DNA of 64,000 nt from JBBRVW01 sp963784645 (GCA_963784645.1 CAWARY010000015.1:558001-622000); one strand, 5' to 3'; shown: positions 1 to 8,069, counted from the first letter of the stretch. Numbers and translations are program-made. Notes: a model not told the origin generated them from the letters alone.

Positions 1-2
1 CG

Positions 3-812
3 ATCTCCGTCCTGGGCACTCCTGTGAACAACGCGTACGTCGGTCCGCAGACGGTGGCGATCACCGGTCCCGGTCCGATCCGCTACACCATCGGCACCGG
101 TTCGCCCACGGACTACACAGGCGCGTTCGTGGTCGCGGGCCCGGGCAGCCGGACGGTCACGGCGACCGGCCCGGGCGGGACCGCGATCCTGACCTTCACC
201 ATCCTCGGTACTCCGGCGCCGACCGTGAGCATCTCGAGCCCCGCCGAGGGCGGGGCGTACCCGCCCGACCGGCCGATCGCCGCCGTGTACCGGTGCGACG
301 GGTACCAGGTGACGACCTGCGTGCCGAACCCTGCCACGCCTGCGACCACCGTCGGCTCGCACACCTACTCGGTGACCGCCACCGACGCGGCAGGTCACAG
401 CACGACGGCCACCGTGCACTACGCGGTGCAGTACGGCTTCGTCGGGCTGCTCCAGCCTGTCAACGACGCCGTCGGACAGCCGTTCAGCACCTTCAAGAAG
501 AACTCGACCGTCCCGCTGAAGTTCCAGCTGCTCACCGGCACCGGTCCGCTGTCCGCGACGGCGTCCGCCGCCCTCGCGGCCTCGTGCGATCTCAAGGTCT
601 CCTACATCGCGGTGGGTACCACGTCGGCTCCGGTGGACGAGTCCCTGTACACGGATGCGGCTGACTCGGGCGGCTGCTTCAAGTGGGACGGATCGCAGTT
701 CCACTACAACTTCGGCACCAAGTCGCTGTCGGCCGGAACGGTCTACCAGCTGCGCATCCGGTCCACCTCCGGCTCCGTGGCCGACCATCTGGTGCGCATC
801 GGCGTGCGCTGA
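3..812 (+). CDS. Secreted Ig-like/PxKF-domain protein, C-terminal part (5' end outside window)
   Basis: The reading frame is open to the left edge, so the gene starts upstream; a GTG at 24 is internal. The visible 269 or so residues are Gly/Pro/Thr-rich beta-type repeats followed by a C-terminal PxKF domain: the PLKF motif sits in the segment STVPLKFQLL, with the family's later Cys residues (ASCDL, GGCFKW) and a closing LRIRS-type strand. PxKF domains are known as C-terminal modules of large secreted actinobacterial surface or adhesin-like proteins, usually after HYR/Ig-like repeats. The role is probably extracellular, but substrate or partner cannot be told from this fragment. No sorting signal or membrane segment follows the domain. 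The gene stands alone, 60 bp before deoC. Confidence 0.8.
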   Translation: MSVLGTPVNNAYVGPQTVAITGPGPIRYTIGTGSPTDYTGAFVVAGPGSRTVTATGPGGTAILTFTILGTPAPTVSISSPAEGGAYPPDRPIAAVYRCDGYQVTTCVPNPATPATTVGSHTYSVTATDAAGHSTTATVHYAVQYGFVGLLQPVNDAVGQPFSTFKKNSTVPLKFQLLTGTGPLSATASAALAASCDLKVSYIAVGTTSAPVDESLYTDAADSGGCFKWDGSQFHYNFGTKSLSAGTVYQLRIRSTSGSVADHLVRIGVR

Positions 813-872
813 CGCCCCGCTGCCGTCGTTCCCGGGTCGTCCCAGGATCCGGGACGGCGGTAGGGTCGGGCG

Positions 873-1850
873 GTGACAACGACCGCTCCCCCGTCGGTCG
901 CCCCGGCCCTCAGCGGCCTCGACGTCCCGGGCCTGACCGCCTCCGACGCCTCGCTCCGACGGTTCCTGCACGGCCTGCCCGGCGTCGACCAGGTCGGCGC
1001 CGAGGCCAGGACCGCGACCCTCTCGACCCGGTCGATCAAGACCTCGGCCAAGGCCTGGGCCATCGACCTGGCGATCCGGATGATCGACCTCACCACGCTC
1101 GAGGGCCAGGACACCCCCGGCAAGGTCCGCGCCCTCTGCGCCAAGGCGATGCGGCCCGACCCGGCCGTGCCGGAGACGCCCCAAGTCGCCGCGATCTGCG
1201 TCTACCCCGACATGGTGCCGGTCGCCGTCGAGGCGCTGCGCGGCAGCGGCGTGCATGTCGCGAGCGTCGCGACCGCCTTCCCGAGCGGCCGCGCCAGCAT
1301 GGCGGTCAAGCTCGCCGACGTGCGCGACGCCGTCGAGGCGGGCGCCGACGAGATCGACATGGTCATCGACCGCGGCGCCTTCCTGTCGGGCCGCTACCTC
1401 GAGGTCTACGACGAGATCGTGGCCACCAAGGCTGCCTGCGGCACTGCGCACCTCAAGGTCATCCTCGAGACCGGTGAGCTGGTCACCTACGACAACGTCC
1501 GCCGCGCCTCCTGGATCGGGATGCTCGCCGGCGGCGACTTCATCAAGACCTCGACCGGCAAGATCGCACCTGCCGCCACCCTCCCGGTGACACTGGTGAT
1601 GCTCGAGGCGGTGCGCGACTTCCGCGCCGCCACCGGGCGCCAGGTGGGTGTGAAACCGGCGGGCGGCATCCGTACGACGAAGGACGCCATCAAGTACCTC
1701 GTCCTCGTCAACGAGACCGTCGGGGACGACTGGCTCGACCCCGACTGGTTCCGGCTCGGCGCGAGCAGCCTGCTCAACGACCTGCTCATGCAGCGCACCA
1801 AGATGACCACCGGCCGCTACAGCGGTCCCGACTACTTCACGCTGGACTGA
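873..1850 (+). CDS. deoC: Deoxyribose-phosphate aldolase
   Basis: 325 aa, the long class of DeoC (E. coli enzyme about 260 aa). It cleaves 2-deoxyribose-5-phosphate to acetaldehyde and glyceraldehyde-3-phosphate, the last committed step of deoxynucleoside breakdown in the cytosol. The Schiff-base lysine motif FIKTSTGK is present (Lys225), as is the second active-site lysine in GVKPAGG (Lys261). The GTG start at 873 gives a Ser/Thr/Pro-rich leader before the barrel; a start further in is possible. The first aldehyde dehydrogenase gene begins 5 bp after the stop, so the two are almost certainly co-transcribed and the product acetaldehyde is handed to it. Cdd and DeoA, encoded 6.5-8.5 kb away, feed this enzyme through a phosphopentomutase not seen here. 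Confidence 0.96.
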   Translation: MTTTAPPSVAPALSGLDVPGLTASDASLRRFLHGLPGVDQVGAEARTATLSTRSIKTSAKAWAIDLAIRMIDLTTLEGQDTPGKVRALCAKAMRPDPAVPETPQVAAICVYPDMVPVAVEALRGSGVHVASVATAFPSGRASMAVKLADVRDAVEAGADEIDMVIDRGAFLSGRYLEVYDEIVATKAACGTAHLKVILETGELVTYDNVRRASWIGMLAGGDFIKTSTGKIAPAATLPVTLVMLEAVRDFRAATGRQVGVKPAGGIRTTKDAIKYLVLVNETVGDDWLDPDWFRLGASSLLNDLLMQRTKMTTGRYSGPDYFTLD

Positions 1851-1855
1851 TCACT

Positions 1856-3298
1856 ATGGCTGGCAAGAAGTTCGAGTACGCCCCCGCGCCGGAGTCCCGC
1901 GCGATCCTGGACCTCAAGCCGTCCTACGGCCTGTTCATCGACGGGCAGTTCGTCGACACCGCAGACGGCCGCACGTTCAAGACGGTCAGCCCGGCATCGG
2001 AGGAGGTGCTCGCCGAGATCACCGAGGCCGGCCCCACCGACGTCGACCGGGCCGTCGCGGCGGCGCGCAAGGCCTACGACAAGGTGTGGTCCAAGCTGCC
2101 GGCCCGGGAGCGCGGCAAGTACCTGTTCCGCATCGCCCGAATCGTGCAGGAGCGGGCCCGCGAGCTCGCAGTGCTCGAGTCGCTCGACAACGGCAAGCCG
2201 ATCCGTGAGTCGCGCGACGTCGACATCCCGCTGGTCGCGGCGTGGTTCTTCCACTACGCCGGCTGGGCCGACAAGCTCGACCACGCCGGCTTCGGACCCG
2301 ATCCGAAGCCGCTGGGAGTCGCCGGTCAGGTCATCCCGTGGAACTTCCCGCTGCTCATGCTGGCGTGGAAGATCGCCCCCGCGCTGGCCTGCGGCAACAC
2401 CGTGGTCCTGAAGCCGGCCGAGACGACCTCGCTGACCGCGCTGCTGTTCGCGGAGATCTGCCAGCAGGCCGACCTGCCGCCCGGCGTGGTCAACATCGTC
2501 ACCGGCGCCGGCGACACCGGTCGCGCGCTCGTCGAGCACCAGGGCGTCGACAAGGTCGCCTTCACCGGCTCGACCGACGTCGGCAAGATGATCGCCCGCT
2601 CCACCGCCGGGTCGGCCAAGAAGGTCACCCTCGAGCTGGGCGGCAAGGCCGCCAACATCGTGTTCGAGGACGCGCCGGTCGACCAGGCGGTCGAGGGCAT
2701 CGTCAACGGCATCTTCTTCAACCAGGGCCACGTCTGCTGCGCCGGCTCGCGCCTGCTGGTCCAGGAGTCGGCGTACGACGAGGTCATGGACTCCCTCAAG
2801 CGCCGGCTCGGCACGCTGCGCCTCGGTGACCCGCTGGACAAGAACACCGACATCGGCGCGATCAACTCCGCCGAGCAGCTCGCCCGGATCCGCGAGCTGT
2901 CCGACGTCGGCGAGTCCGAGGGCGCCGAGCGCTGGTCGCCGCCGTGCGAGCTCCCGGCGAAGGGCTTCTGGTTCCCGCCCACCGTCTTCACCGGCGTCTC
3001 GCAGGCACACCGCATCGCCCGCGAGGAGATCTTCGGGCCCGTCCTCTCGGTGCTGACCTTCCGCACCCCCCAGGAGGCCGTCGAGAAGGCCAACAACACG
3101 CCCTACGGCCTGTCCGCGGGCGTCTGGACCGACAAGGGCTCCCGGATCCTCTGGATGGCGAACCAGCTCCGGGCCGGCGTGGTCTGGGCCAACACGTTCA
3201 ACCGGTTCGACCCCGCGTCGCCGTTCGGCGGCTACAAGGAGTCGGGCTACGGCCGCGAGGGCGGCCGCCACGGGCTGGAGGCCTACCTCGATGTCTGA
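1856..3298 (+). CDS. NAD(P)-dependent aldehyde dehydrogenase (complete)
   Basis: 480 aa, normal for the ALDH superfamily. The N-terminal nucleotide-binding core is followed by the general-base motif ELGGK (Glu260) and the catalytic Cys motif GHVCCAG (Cys294/Cys295), then the oligomerisation segment near PFGGYKESGYGRE. Its place directly after deoC suggests it oxidises the acetaldehyde released there to acetate or a related product; substrate is inferred from context only. The stop overlaps the start of the next gene by 8 bp, so the pair is translationally coupled. The ATG at 1856 has no clear Shine-Dalgarno sequence, consistent with re-initiation after deoC. Annotation as a generic ALDH is safe; acetaldehyde specificity is not proved. 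Confidence 0.92.
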   Translation: MAGKKFEYAPAPESRAILDLKPSYGLFIDGQFVDTADGRTFKTVSPASEEVLAEITEAGPTDVDRAVAAARKAYDKVWSKLPARERGKYLFRIARIVQERARELAVLESLDNGKPIRESRDVDIPLVAAWFFHYAGWADKLDHAGFGPDPKPLGVAGQVIPWNFPLLMLAWKIAPALACGNTVVLKPAETTSLTALLFAEICQQADLPPGVVNIVTGAGDTGRALVEHQGVDKVAFTGSTDVGKMIARSTAGSAKKVTLELGGKAANIVFEDAPVDQAVEGIVNGIFFNQGHVCCAGSRLLVQESAYDEVMDSLKRRLGTLRLGDPLDKNTDIGAINSAEQLARIRELSDVGESEGAERWSPPCELPAKGFWFPPTVFTGVSQAHRIAREEIFGPVLSVLTFRTPQEAVEKANNTPYGLSAGVWTDKGSRILWMANQLRAGVVWANTFNRFDPASPFGGYKESGYGREGGRHGLEAYLDV

Positions 3299-4151
3299 GC
3301 GAGTGGACGTCCGCAAGACCTACAAGCTGTTCGTCGGCGGGAAGTTCCCCCGCTCCGAGAGCGGCCGGTCCTACGAGGTCAGCGACAGCAAGGGCCGCTT
3401 CGTCGCCAACGCAGCGATGGCCTCCCGCAAGGACGCCCGCGACGCCGTCGTGGCGGCGCGCAAGGCGTTCCCCGGCTGGGCCGAGGCCACGGCGTACAAC
3501 CGCGGCCAGGTGCTCTACCGGGTGGCCGAGCTGCTCGAGGGGCGCCGGTCCCAGTTCGTCGACGAGGTGGCCCTCGGCGAGGGCATCTCGCGCAGCAGGG
3601 CCGAGGGCGTCGTCGACGCCTCGATCGACCGCTGGGTCTGGTACGCCGGGTGGTCGGACAAGCTGTCCCAGGTGATGGGGTCGGCCAACTCGGTCGCGGG
3701 GCCGTACTTCGACTTCTCCGTCCCCGAGCCGACCGGGGTGGTCGCCGCCCTCGCCCCGCAGGACTCGTCCCTGCTGGGCCTGGTGTCGGTCGTCGCGCCG
3801 GCCATCGTCAGCGGCAACACCGTCGTCGTGCTCGCCAGCGAGCTCCGGCCGCTGCCCGCCGTCACGCTGTCCGAGGTGCTCGCCACCTCCGACGTCCCCG
3901 GCGGCGTCGTCAACGTGCTGACCGGGGTCACCGCCGAGGTGGCACCGTGGCTCGCGTCGCACATGGACGTCAACAGCATCGACCTGGCCGGTGCGGCCGA
4001 GGGCGACCTGGTCGACCTGCAGGTCGCCGCCGCCGACAATCTCAAGCGGATCGTCCGCCCCGGACGCACCGACTGGGCCCGGGTGCCGGAGCTGACCCGG
4101 CTGCGCAGCCACCTCGAGACGAAGACGGTCTGGCACCCGATCGGCGTCTGA
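3291..4151 (+). CDS. Truncated aldehyde dehydrogenase paralogue without catalytic half
   Basis: 286 aa, about 60% of a normal ALDH. The N-terminal part follows ALDH closely (LFVGGKFPRSESG, VVAARKAFPGWAEATAYNRGQVLYRVAELLE, GVVAALAPQDSS, VSGNTVVVLAS), but after the segment for coenzyme binding there is no ELGGK glutamate and no catalytic Cys. It ends instead with a short tail containing NLKRIVRPGR. The frame is intact and overlaps the preceding complete ALDH by 8 bp, so this is not simple decay: codon use is as clean as in the neighbours. It probably acts as a non-catalytic subunit or regulator of the full-length ALDH, although a pseudo-enzyme with another role cannot be excluded. Confidence 0.85.
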   Translation: MSERVDVRKTYKLFVGGKFPRSESGRSYEVSDSKGRFVANAAMASRKDARDAVVAARKAFPGWAEATAYNRGQVLYRVAELLEGRRSQFVDEVALGEGISRSRAEGVVDASIDRWVWYAGWSDKLSQVMGSANSVAGPYFDFSVPEPTGVVAALAPQDSSLLGLVSVVAPAIVSGNTVVVLASELRPLPAVTLSEVLATSDVPGGVVNVLTGVTAEVAPWLASHMDVNSIDLAGAAEGDLVDLQVAAADNLKRIVRPGRTDWARVPELTRLRSHLETKTVWHPIGV

Positions 4152-4173
4152 CGCTGCCGGTAGCCTCGCGGCG

Positions 4174-4779
4174 ATGATCCCGCCGAAGCCCCGCCTCGTG
4201 CTGCTCGCCGGGCCCTCGGGGTCCGGCAAGACGCACCTGGCCGAGGAGTCGGGGCTGCCGATCGTCGACCTCGACCACTTCTACAAGAACGGCGACGACC
4301 CGACGGCACCACGGCACCCGACGCTCGGCATCGTGGACTGGGACGACCCCGCGTCGTGGGACGCGGACGAGGCGCTGCGGGTGCTGGAGCAGCTGTGCCG
4401 CACCGGCTCGGCCGAGGTGCCGGTCTACGACATCTCGCGGGACGGCCGGGTCGGCACCCGCCACCTCGACATCGGTGCCGCACCGGCGTTCGTCGGGACC
4501 GGCATCTTCGCGGCCGAGCTCGTCGCACCGGCACGGGAGCGGGGGCTGCTGCGCGACGCCGTGGTGGTGGAGCGGTCGCGGGTGAAGAACTTCCTGCGCC
4601 GCCTCGGTCGCGACCTGCGGGAGCACCGCAAGCCGCCGCTGACGCTGGTGCGGCGCGGCCTCCGGCTGCTCCGTGCCGAGCCTGGTGTCGTCGCTCGACA
4701 GGTGGCGCTCGGCTGCCGGCCCTGCGACCGGGCGTGCACCATGGCCGCGCTCCTGGCCGCGGCGTCGCCGCCCGGCTAG
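4174..4779 (+). CDS. Uridine kinase-like P-loop NTPase
   Basis: 201 aa. A Walker A motif GPSGSGKTH lies at residues 12-20, followed by VDLDHFYKNGDD, matching the Asp-Asp/Phe-Tyr region of uridine/pantothenate kinase-type P-loop proteins, and VDWDDPASWD as the next conserved block. It probably phosphorylates a small molecule such as a nucleoside, which would suit the neighbouring deoxynucleoside genes, but the substrate is not determined. The C-terminal third is Arg-rich and contains a Cys pair (CRPCDRAC). It lies 22 bp after the truncated ALDH and may end that operon. Its UAG stop shares the tetranucleotide CTAG with the UAG stop of the convergent LysR gene. Confidence 0.8.
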   Translation: MIPPKPRLVLLAGPSGSGKTHLAEESGLPIVDLDHFYKNGDDPTAPRHPTLGIVDWDDPASWDADEALRVLEQLCRTGSAEVPVYDISRDGRVGTRHLDIGAAPAFVGTGIFAAELVAPARERGLLRDAVVVERSRVKNFLRRLGRDLREHRKPPLTLVRRGLRLLRAEPGVVARQVALGCRPCDRACTMAALLAAASPPG

Positions 4780-5717
4780 CCGGCGGACTCCTCCCACTCC
4801 CGGCCGAGGCCGGCGCAGACCTCGACCGCCAGCTCGACGAAGTGCTCCACCACCGGTGCGAGCTGCCGGTCGGCATGCCAGACGACCGCCAGGTTGCGCG
4901 GCGGCATCCCGGTCACCGCCGGGATGACCGACACCTCGGGGTCGTCCTCGTCGACGGTCAGCCGCGGCATCAGGGCGTAGCCCAGCCCGGCGGCGACGAA
5001 CCCCTGGATCGTCGGGTTGTCGTTCGAGCGGAACACGAACGACGGCTCCGTGCCCGTCCGGCGCAGGTAGTAGAGCAGGTCCTCGTTCTCCTGCGGGTCA
5101 CTGAAGCCGATCAGCGGCAGCCGGGCCGCGGCGCGCAGGGTGACGGACTCCTGCCCCGCCTCCGGGGCGTCCGCGGGAGCGACCAGGACGTACGGGTCGT
5201 CCAGGACCCGACGTACGGAGAACGGGCCCTCGGGCAGCGGCAGCTGGGCGAAGGACAGGTCGAACCGGCCGTCCTCGACCGCCGACGCCAGCTCGGCCAT
5301 GTCCCACGTCTCCTGCGGGAGCAGCTCGATGCCGGGGTGCTCCTGACGGTAGCGACGGAGCAGCCGCGGCAGCACCTTGGTGCCGATGCTCTGCATGGTG
5401 CCCACCCGCAGGCTGCCCTTGGTCCCCGCGCGGACGGCGTCGAGGTCGGCAGCCGCCGCCTGCAGCCGCGCCACGATCACCCGGGCGTGGCCGACGAGGA
5501 CGTCGCCGAGCGGCGTGAGCCGGACGTGACTCGGGCCGCCGGGCCGGTCGAACAGCCGGGCACCCACGGCACGCTCCAGCCCCGCCACCTGCTGGCTGAC
5601 GGCCGACTGGGTGTAGCCCAGCTCGTCGGCGGCCGCGCTGAACGTGCCGGTGTCGACGACGGCGAGCAGGGCGAGGAGCTGTTTGGTGTCGAAGACGCGA
5701 GCATAAGGTGTACTGAT
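4776..5717 (-). CDS. LysR-family transcriptional regulator, probable AUC start
   Basis: About 313 aa if translation starts at ATC 5717. The first in-frame ATG/GTG/TTG is GTG 5588, which would delete most of the helix-turn-helix, yet the frame is open from a TAA at 5745-5747 and encodes a perfect LysR N-terminus (FDTKQLLALLAVVDTG, FSAAADELGYTQSAVSQQV). An AGGGG Shine-Dalgarno at 5724-5728 is 6 nt before the ATC at 5717. The HTH spans about residues 10-70, followed by a LysR substrate-binding domain. It is divergent from the small gene at 5775, its likely target, since LysR proteins usually control the divergent neighbour. Alternatives are a lost or misread ATG. Confidence 0.82.
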   Translation of the reverse strand: MSTPYARVFDTKQLLALLAVVDTGTFSAAADELGYTQSAVSQQVAGLERAVGARLFDRPGGPSHVRLTPLGDVLVGHARVIVARLQAAAADLDAVRAGTKGSLRVGTMQSIGTKVLPRLLRRYRQEHPGIELLPQETWDMAELASAVEDGRFDLSFAQLPLPEGPFSVRRVLDDPYVLVAPADAPEAGQESVTLRAAARLPLIGFSDPQENEDLLYYLRRTGTEPSFVFRSNDNPTIQGFVAAGLGYALMPRLTVDEDDPEVSVIPAVTGMPPRNLAVVWHADRQLAPVVEHFVELAVEVCAGLGREWEESAG

Positions 5718-5728
5718 GATGAGCCCCT
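5715..5728 (-). promoter_or_regulatory. Ribosome binding site with AUC start codon
   Basis: On the minus strand AGGGG (5728-5724) is followed after CTCATC by ATC at 5717-5715, in frame with the complete LysR helix-turn-helix. A second ATC at 5720-5718 lies directly before it, 3 nt after the AGGGG. None of the 52 codons between the upstream TAA and GTG 5588 is ATG, GTG or TTG. This site decides the start of the gene. Confidence 0.5.
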
Positions 5729-5774
5729 GAAATAGTGGTTGGACTTATGGTGCCAGAGTGCCGACGATAGAGCC

Positions 5775-5978
5775 ATGTTCCTCACCGACTGCCTCGAGTG
5801 CGGCCTGCGCGAGCTGCGCGGCGCGCGCTCCATCGACACCCTCGTCACCACCGAGCAGGGCCTCGACCTGGTCTACCGCTGCACCCGCTGCGCGACCGTC
5901 AACCTGCTCCACCCGCACGGCGCCCGGCCGGCGACCCCGGCAGCGACGACGCCGGCGAAGCAGCCCGTCGCCGCCTGA
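5775..5978 (+). CDS. Small Cys-rich protein, zinc-ribbon-like
   Basis: 67 aa from ATG 5775 (MFLTDCLECGLRELRG). It carries two CxxC pairs, CLEC near residue 6 and CTRC in the middle, which could form a small zinc ribbon, then a Pro/Ala/Thr-rich tail. An upstream in-frame ATG at 5739 would start inside the divergent promoter and is unlikely. No function is known to me; small two-CxxC proteins of this kind occur widely in actinobacteria. It is divergent from the LysR gene, 57 bp away, and is the natural first candidate for LysR control. It is followed by a strong inverted repeat at 6011-6088 that separates it from the convergent add gene. Confidence 0.65.
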   Translation: MFLTDCLECGLRELRGARSIDTLVTTEQGLDLVYRCTRCATVNLLHPHGARPATPAATTPAKQPVAA

Positions 5979-6010
5979 GCCACCGAGCACCAGCGCGCCC
6001 CCCACCCACG

Positions 6011-6088
6011 GCGCTCGTTTGCGACTTGAGCCCCCGACACGCCGACGGAGCACCCGGCGGGTCGGTGACCTAGGTCGCAAACGAGCGC
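6011..6088. terminator. Inverted repeat between convergent genes
   Basis: Perfect 15-bp arms GCGCTCGTTTGCGAC (6011-6025) and its complement (6074-6088) enclose a 48-nt loop. It lies between the 3' ends of the small Cys-rich gene and add, with no U tract, so it looks like a bidirectional, U-less actinobacterial terminator or a palindromic repeat. Another element in this window, at 34799-34868, also has a 48-nt loop. Confidence 0.55.
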
Positions 6089-6104
6089 TGTTCGGGGGCG
6101 GCGG

Positions 6105-7202
6105 TCAGGCGGTCAGGGCGGCGTAGCCGGGCTTGATGACGTCCTCGATGAGCGCGAGCCGCTCGTCGAACGGGATGAAGGACGACTTCATCGCGTTGAC
6201 CGTGAACCAGCGGAAGTCGTCGTAGCCGTAGCCGAAGGCCTCGGCGAGCTGCACCATCTCCTGGGTCATCGAGGTGCCGCTCATCAGCCGGTTGTCCGTG
6301 TTGATGGTCACTCGGAAGCCCAGCCGGCGCAGCAGCCCGATCGGGTGCTCGGCGATCGAGGCGGCGGCGCCGGTCATGACGTTGGACGTGGGCGCCATCT
6401 CCAGCGGGATCCGCTTGTCCCGCACGTACGCCGCCAGCCGGCCGAGCGTCGCCGAGCCGTCGGCACCGACGGTGATGTCGTCGATGATCCGCACGCCGTG
6501 GCCCAGGCGGTCGGCGCCGCACCACTGGATGGCCTCCCAGATCGACGGCAGCCCGAACGCCTCGCCGGCGTGGATCGTGAAGTGCGCGTTCTCGCGCTGC
6601 AGGTACTCGAACGCGTCCAGGTGCCGGGTCGGGGGGTTGCCCGCCTCCGCGCCCGCGATGTCGAAGCCGACCACCCCGGCGTCGCGGTAGCGGACGGCGA
6701 GCTCGGCGATCTCCTGCGACCGGGCGGCGTGCCGCATGGCGGTGAGGAGCGCACCCACCCGGATCGGGTGCCCCGCCTCGGCCGCGAGCCGCTCGCCCTC
6801 GCGGAATCCCGCGTTGACCGCCTCGACCACCTCGGGCAGGTCCAGGTCCCGCTCGACGTGCAGCTCGGGGGCATAACGGACCTCTGCGTACACGACACCG
6901 TCGGCCGCGAGGTCCTGGGCGCACTCGCTGGCGACCCGGGCCAGCGCCCCCTCGGTCTGCATGACCCCCACCGTGTGGGCGAAGGTCTCCAGGTAGCGCT
7001 CGAGTGACCCGGAGTTCGCCGCCTCGACGAACCACGCCGAGAGGGCGTCCACGTCCGTCGTAGGCAGGTCCGCGTAGCCGGTCTCGGCGGCCAGCTCGAC
7101 GACCGTGCCGGGCCGGACGCCGCCGTCGAGGTGGTCGTGCAGCAGGACCTTGGGGACGGGACGAAGGTCATCGGCGCTCAAAGAGGTCAAAGAGTTGGTC
7201 AC
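6105..7202 (-). CDS. add: Adenosine deaminase
   Basis: 365 aa, the usual length. It converts adenosine and deoxyadenosine to inosine and deoxyinosine with release of ammonia. Zinc and catalytic motifs are visible: HDHLDGG near residue 21 (metal-binding HxH), HAGEAFG (catalytic Glu), the His of GHGVRI, and NTDN (metal-binding Asp). The GTG start at 7202 sits just before MTNSL-type coding and is the first in frame. It is transcribed on its own, divergent from the 142-aa gene at 7265, but belongs functionally with the nucleoside import operon that ends at 7707. Confidence in the family is high; preference for adenosine over adenine or a modified base is by similarity. Confidence 0.95.
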   Translation of the reverse strand: MTNSLTSLSADDLRPVPKVLLHDHLDGGVRPGTVVELAAETGYADLPTTDVDALSAWFVEAANSGSLERYLETFAHTVGVMQTEGALARVASECAQDLAADGVVYAEVRYAPELHVERDLDLPEVVEAVNAGFREGERLAAEAGHPIRVGALLTAMRHAARSQEIAELAVRYRDAGVVGFDIAGAEAGNPPTRHLDAFEYLQRENAHFTIHAGEAFGLPSIWEAIQWCGADRLGHGVRIIDDITVGADGSATLGRLAAYVRDKRIPLEMAPTSNVMTGAAASIAEHPIGLLRRLGFRVTINTDNRLMSGTSMTQEMVQLAEAFGYGYDDFRWFTVNAMKSSFIPFDERLALIEDVIKPGYAALTA

Positions 7203-7264
7203 GTGGGCACGGTACCGTCTGTGAGACTCTCAACTCTGGCCCCGGCGAGCACGATGAAAGAGGC

Positions 7265-7693
7265 ATGACGGTGGGTGCACGTGAGGACGTCCGGATCATC
7301 CGGCCGGCCGCGATCCTGGACGAGCGCGCCGCTGCTCAGGTCCTTCAGCAGCTCCGCCGGCTGGACGTGTCGGCCGGCGGGATCTGGAACGCCACGTCCT
7401 CGCTCTGGCAGCGGTACGACACGCCCTGGGACGGTGTGGGCGGCACCCGCGGCGAGGCCAAGCTGCTGGGCTCCATCGCGGTCATGTACGACTCCCCGCA
7501 CCGGCACGAGATCACGATCTACAAGGTCACCGTGAGCGAGAACGGCCTCGACCAGGGCTGGACGGTCGAGAGCCTGTGCGACGACGCCCTGATCTGGGCC
7601 GGTCTCACCATCGGCACCTGCCCCCGCGCCGAGCTGACCCAGCCGCCCACGGCCGACCCGTTCAAGCTCCACGGCGGCGACCGCAAGCCCTGA
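7265..7693 (+). CDS. Conserved hypothetical protein, 142 aa
   Basis: I do not recognise a named domain. The protein is soluble, without signal peptide or membrane segment, and has a compact alpha/beta look: a helical N-terminus (AAAQVLQQLRRLD), then alternating strands (AKLLGSIAVMYDSP, HEITIYKVTVS, WTVESLCDDALIWAGLTIGTCPRAE). Two Cys occur. The ATG at 7265 is almost touching the AAAGAGG sequence, whereas GTG at 7271, two codons later, has it at 7 nt, so 7271 may be the true start. It is divergent from add with 62 bp between, and convergent with the cupin gene 13 bp beyond its stop. Function unknown; coding is supported by codon-position GC bias and context. Confidence 0.7.
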   Translation: MTVGAREDVRIIRPAAILDERAAAQVLQQLRRLDVSAGGIWNATSSLWQRYDTPWDGVGGTRGEAKLLGSIAVMYDSPHRHEITIYKVTVSENGLDQGWTVESLCDDALIWAGLTIGTCPRAELTQPPTADPFKLHGGDRKP

Positions 7694-7706
7694 GCCTCCC
7701 CCCGGA

Positions 7707-8069
7707 TCAGTCCTCGGGGTCGCGGTGCGCCAGCCCGGGGTCGAACGCCGGCAGGCAGACCGCGACGTACTCGGCACCCTCAGGGCCGACCAGGTAGCGC
7801 ACCCGCTCACCCGTTCGGGTGACGACCGCCTGCCCGGCCGCCACCTCGAGGCGACCGCCGTCGTGCTCGACGACCACCATCCCCCGCAGGACCACCGTCA
7901 CCTCGTCGAACTCGGGTGTCTGGGCCGGCTCCTGCCACCCGGGTGGCGCCTGCATGTGCGCCACGGAGACGGCGCTGGTCTGCGACGTCACCCGGCCGAC
8001 GTACTCGTCGATGACCTTGCCACCCGGCACCGGGATGCGGGTCGGGGCGGTGACCAGCTGCGGCGCCAT
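7707..8069 (-). CDS. Small cupin-domain protein
   Basis: 120 aa, a single beta-barrel cupin: a first motif around FDEVTVVLRGMVVVEHDGG and a second around EYVAVCLPAFDP, with an SAVSVAHMQAPPGW segment before them. The usual metal His cluster is incomplete in motif 1 (no HxH), so metal binding is uncertain. Its ATG at 8069 directly follows the deoA stop (TGA-ATG), so it is translated from the nucleoside operon mRNA as the last gene. It may bind or isomerise a sugar or act as a small-molecule sensor; no specific substrate can be assigned from sequence. Confidence 0.78.
   Translation of the reverse strand: MAPQLVTAPTRIPVPGGKVIDEYVGRVTSQTSAVSVAHMQAPPGWQEPAQTPEFDEVTVVLRGMVVVEHDGGRLEVAAGQAVVTRTGERVRYLVGPEGAEYVAVCLPAFDPGLAHRDPED

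Noticed and set aside
1832..3316. 494-codon open frame antisense to the aldehyde dehydrogenase
   Set aside because: High-GC shadow frame; Arg/Gly/Leu-rich composition without domains, and the ALDH on the other strand has all catalytic motifs.
7218..7233. CRP-like site TGTGAGACTCTCAA between add and the 142-aa gene
   Set aside because: Spacing between half sites is one base short and the right half lacks TCAC.
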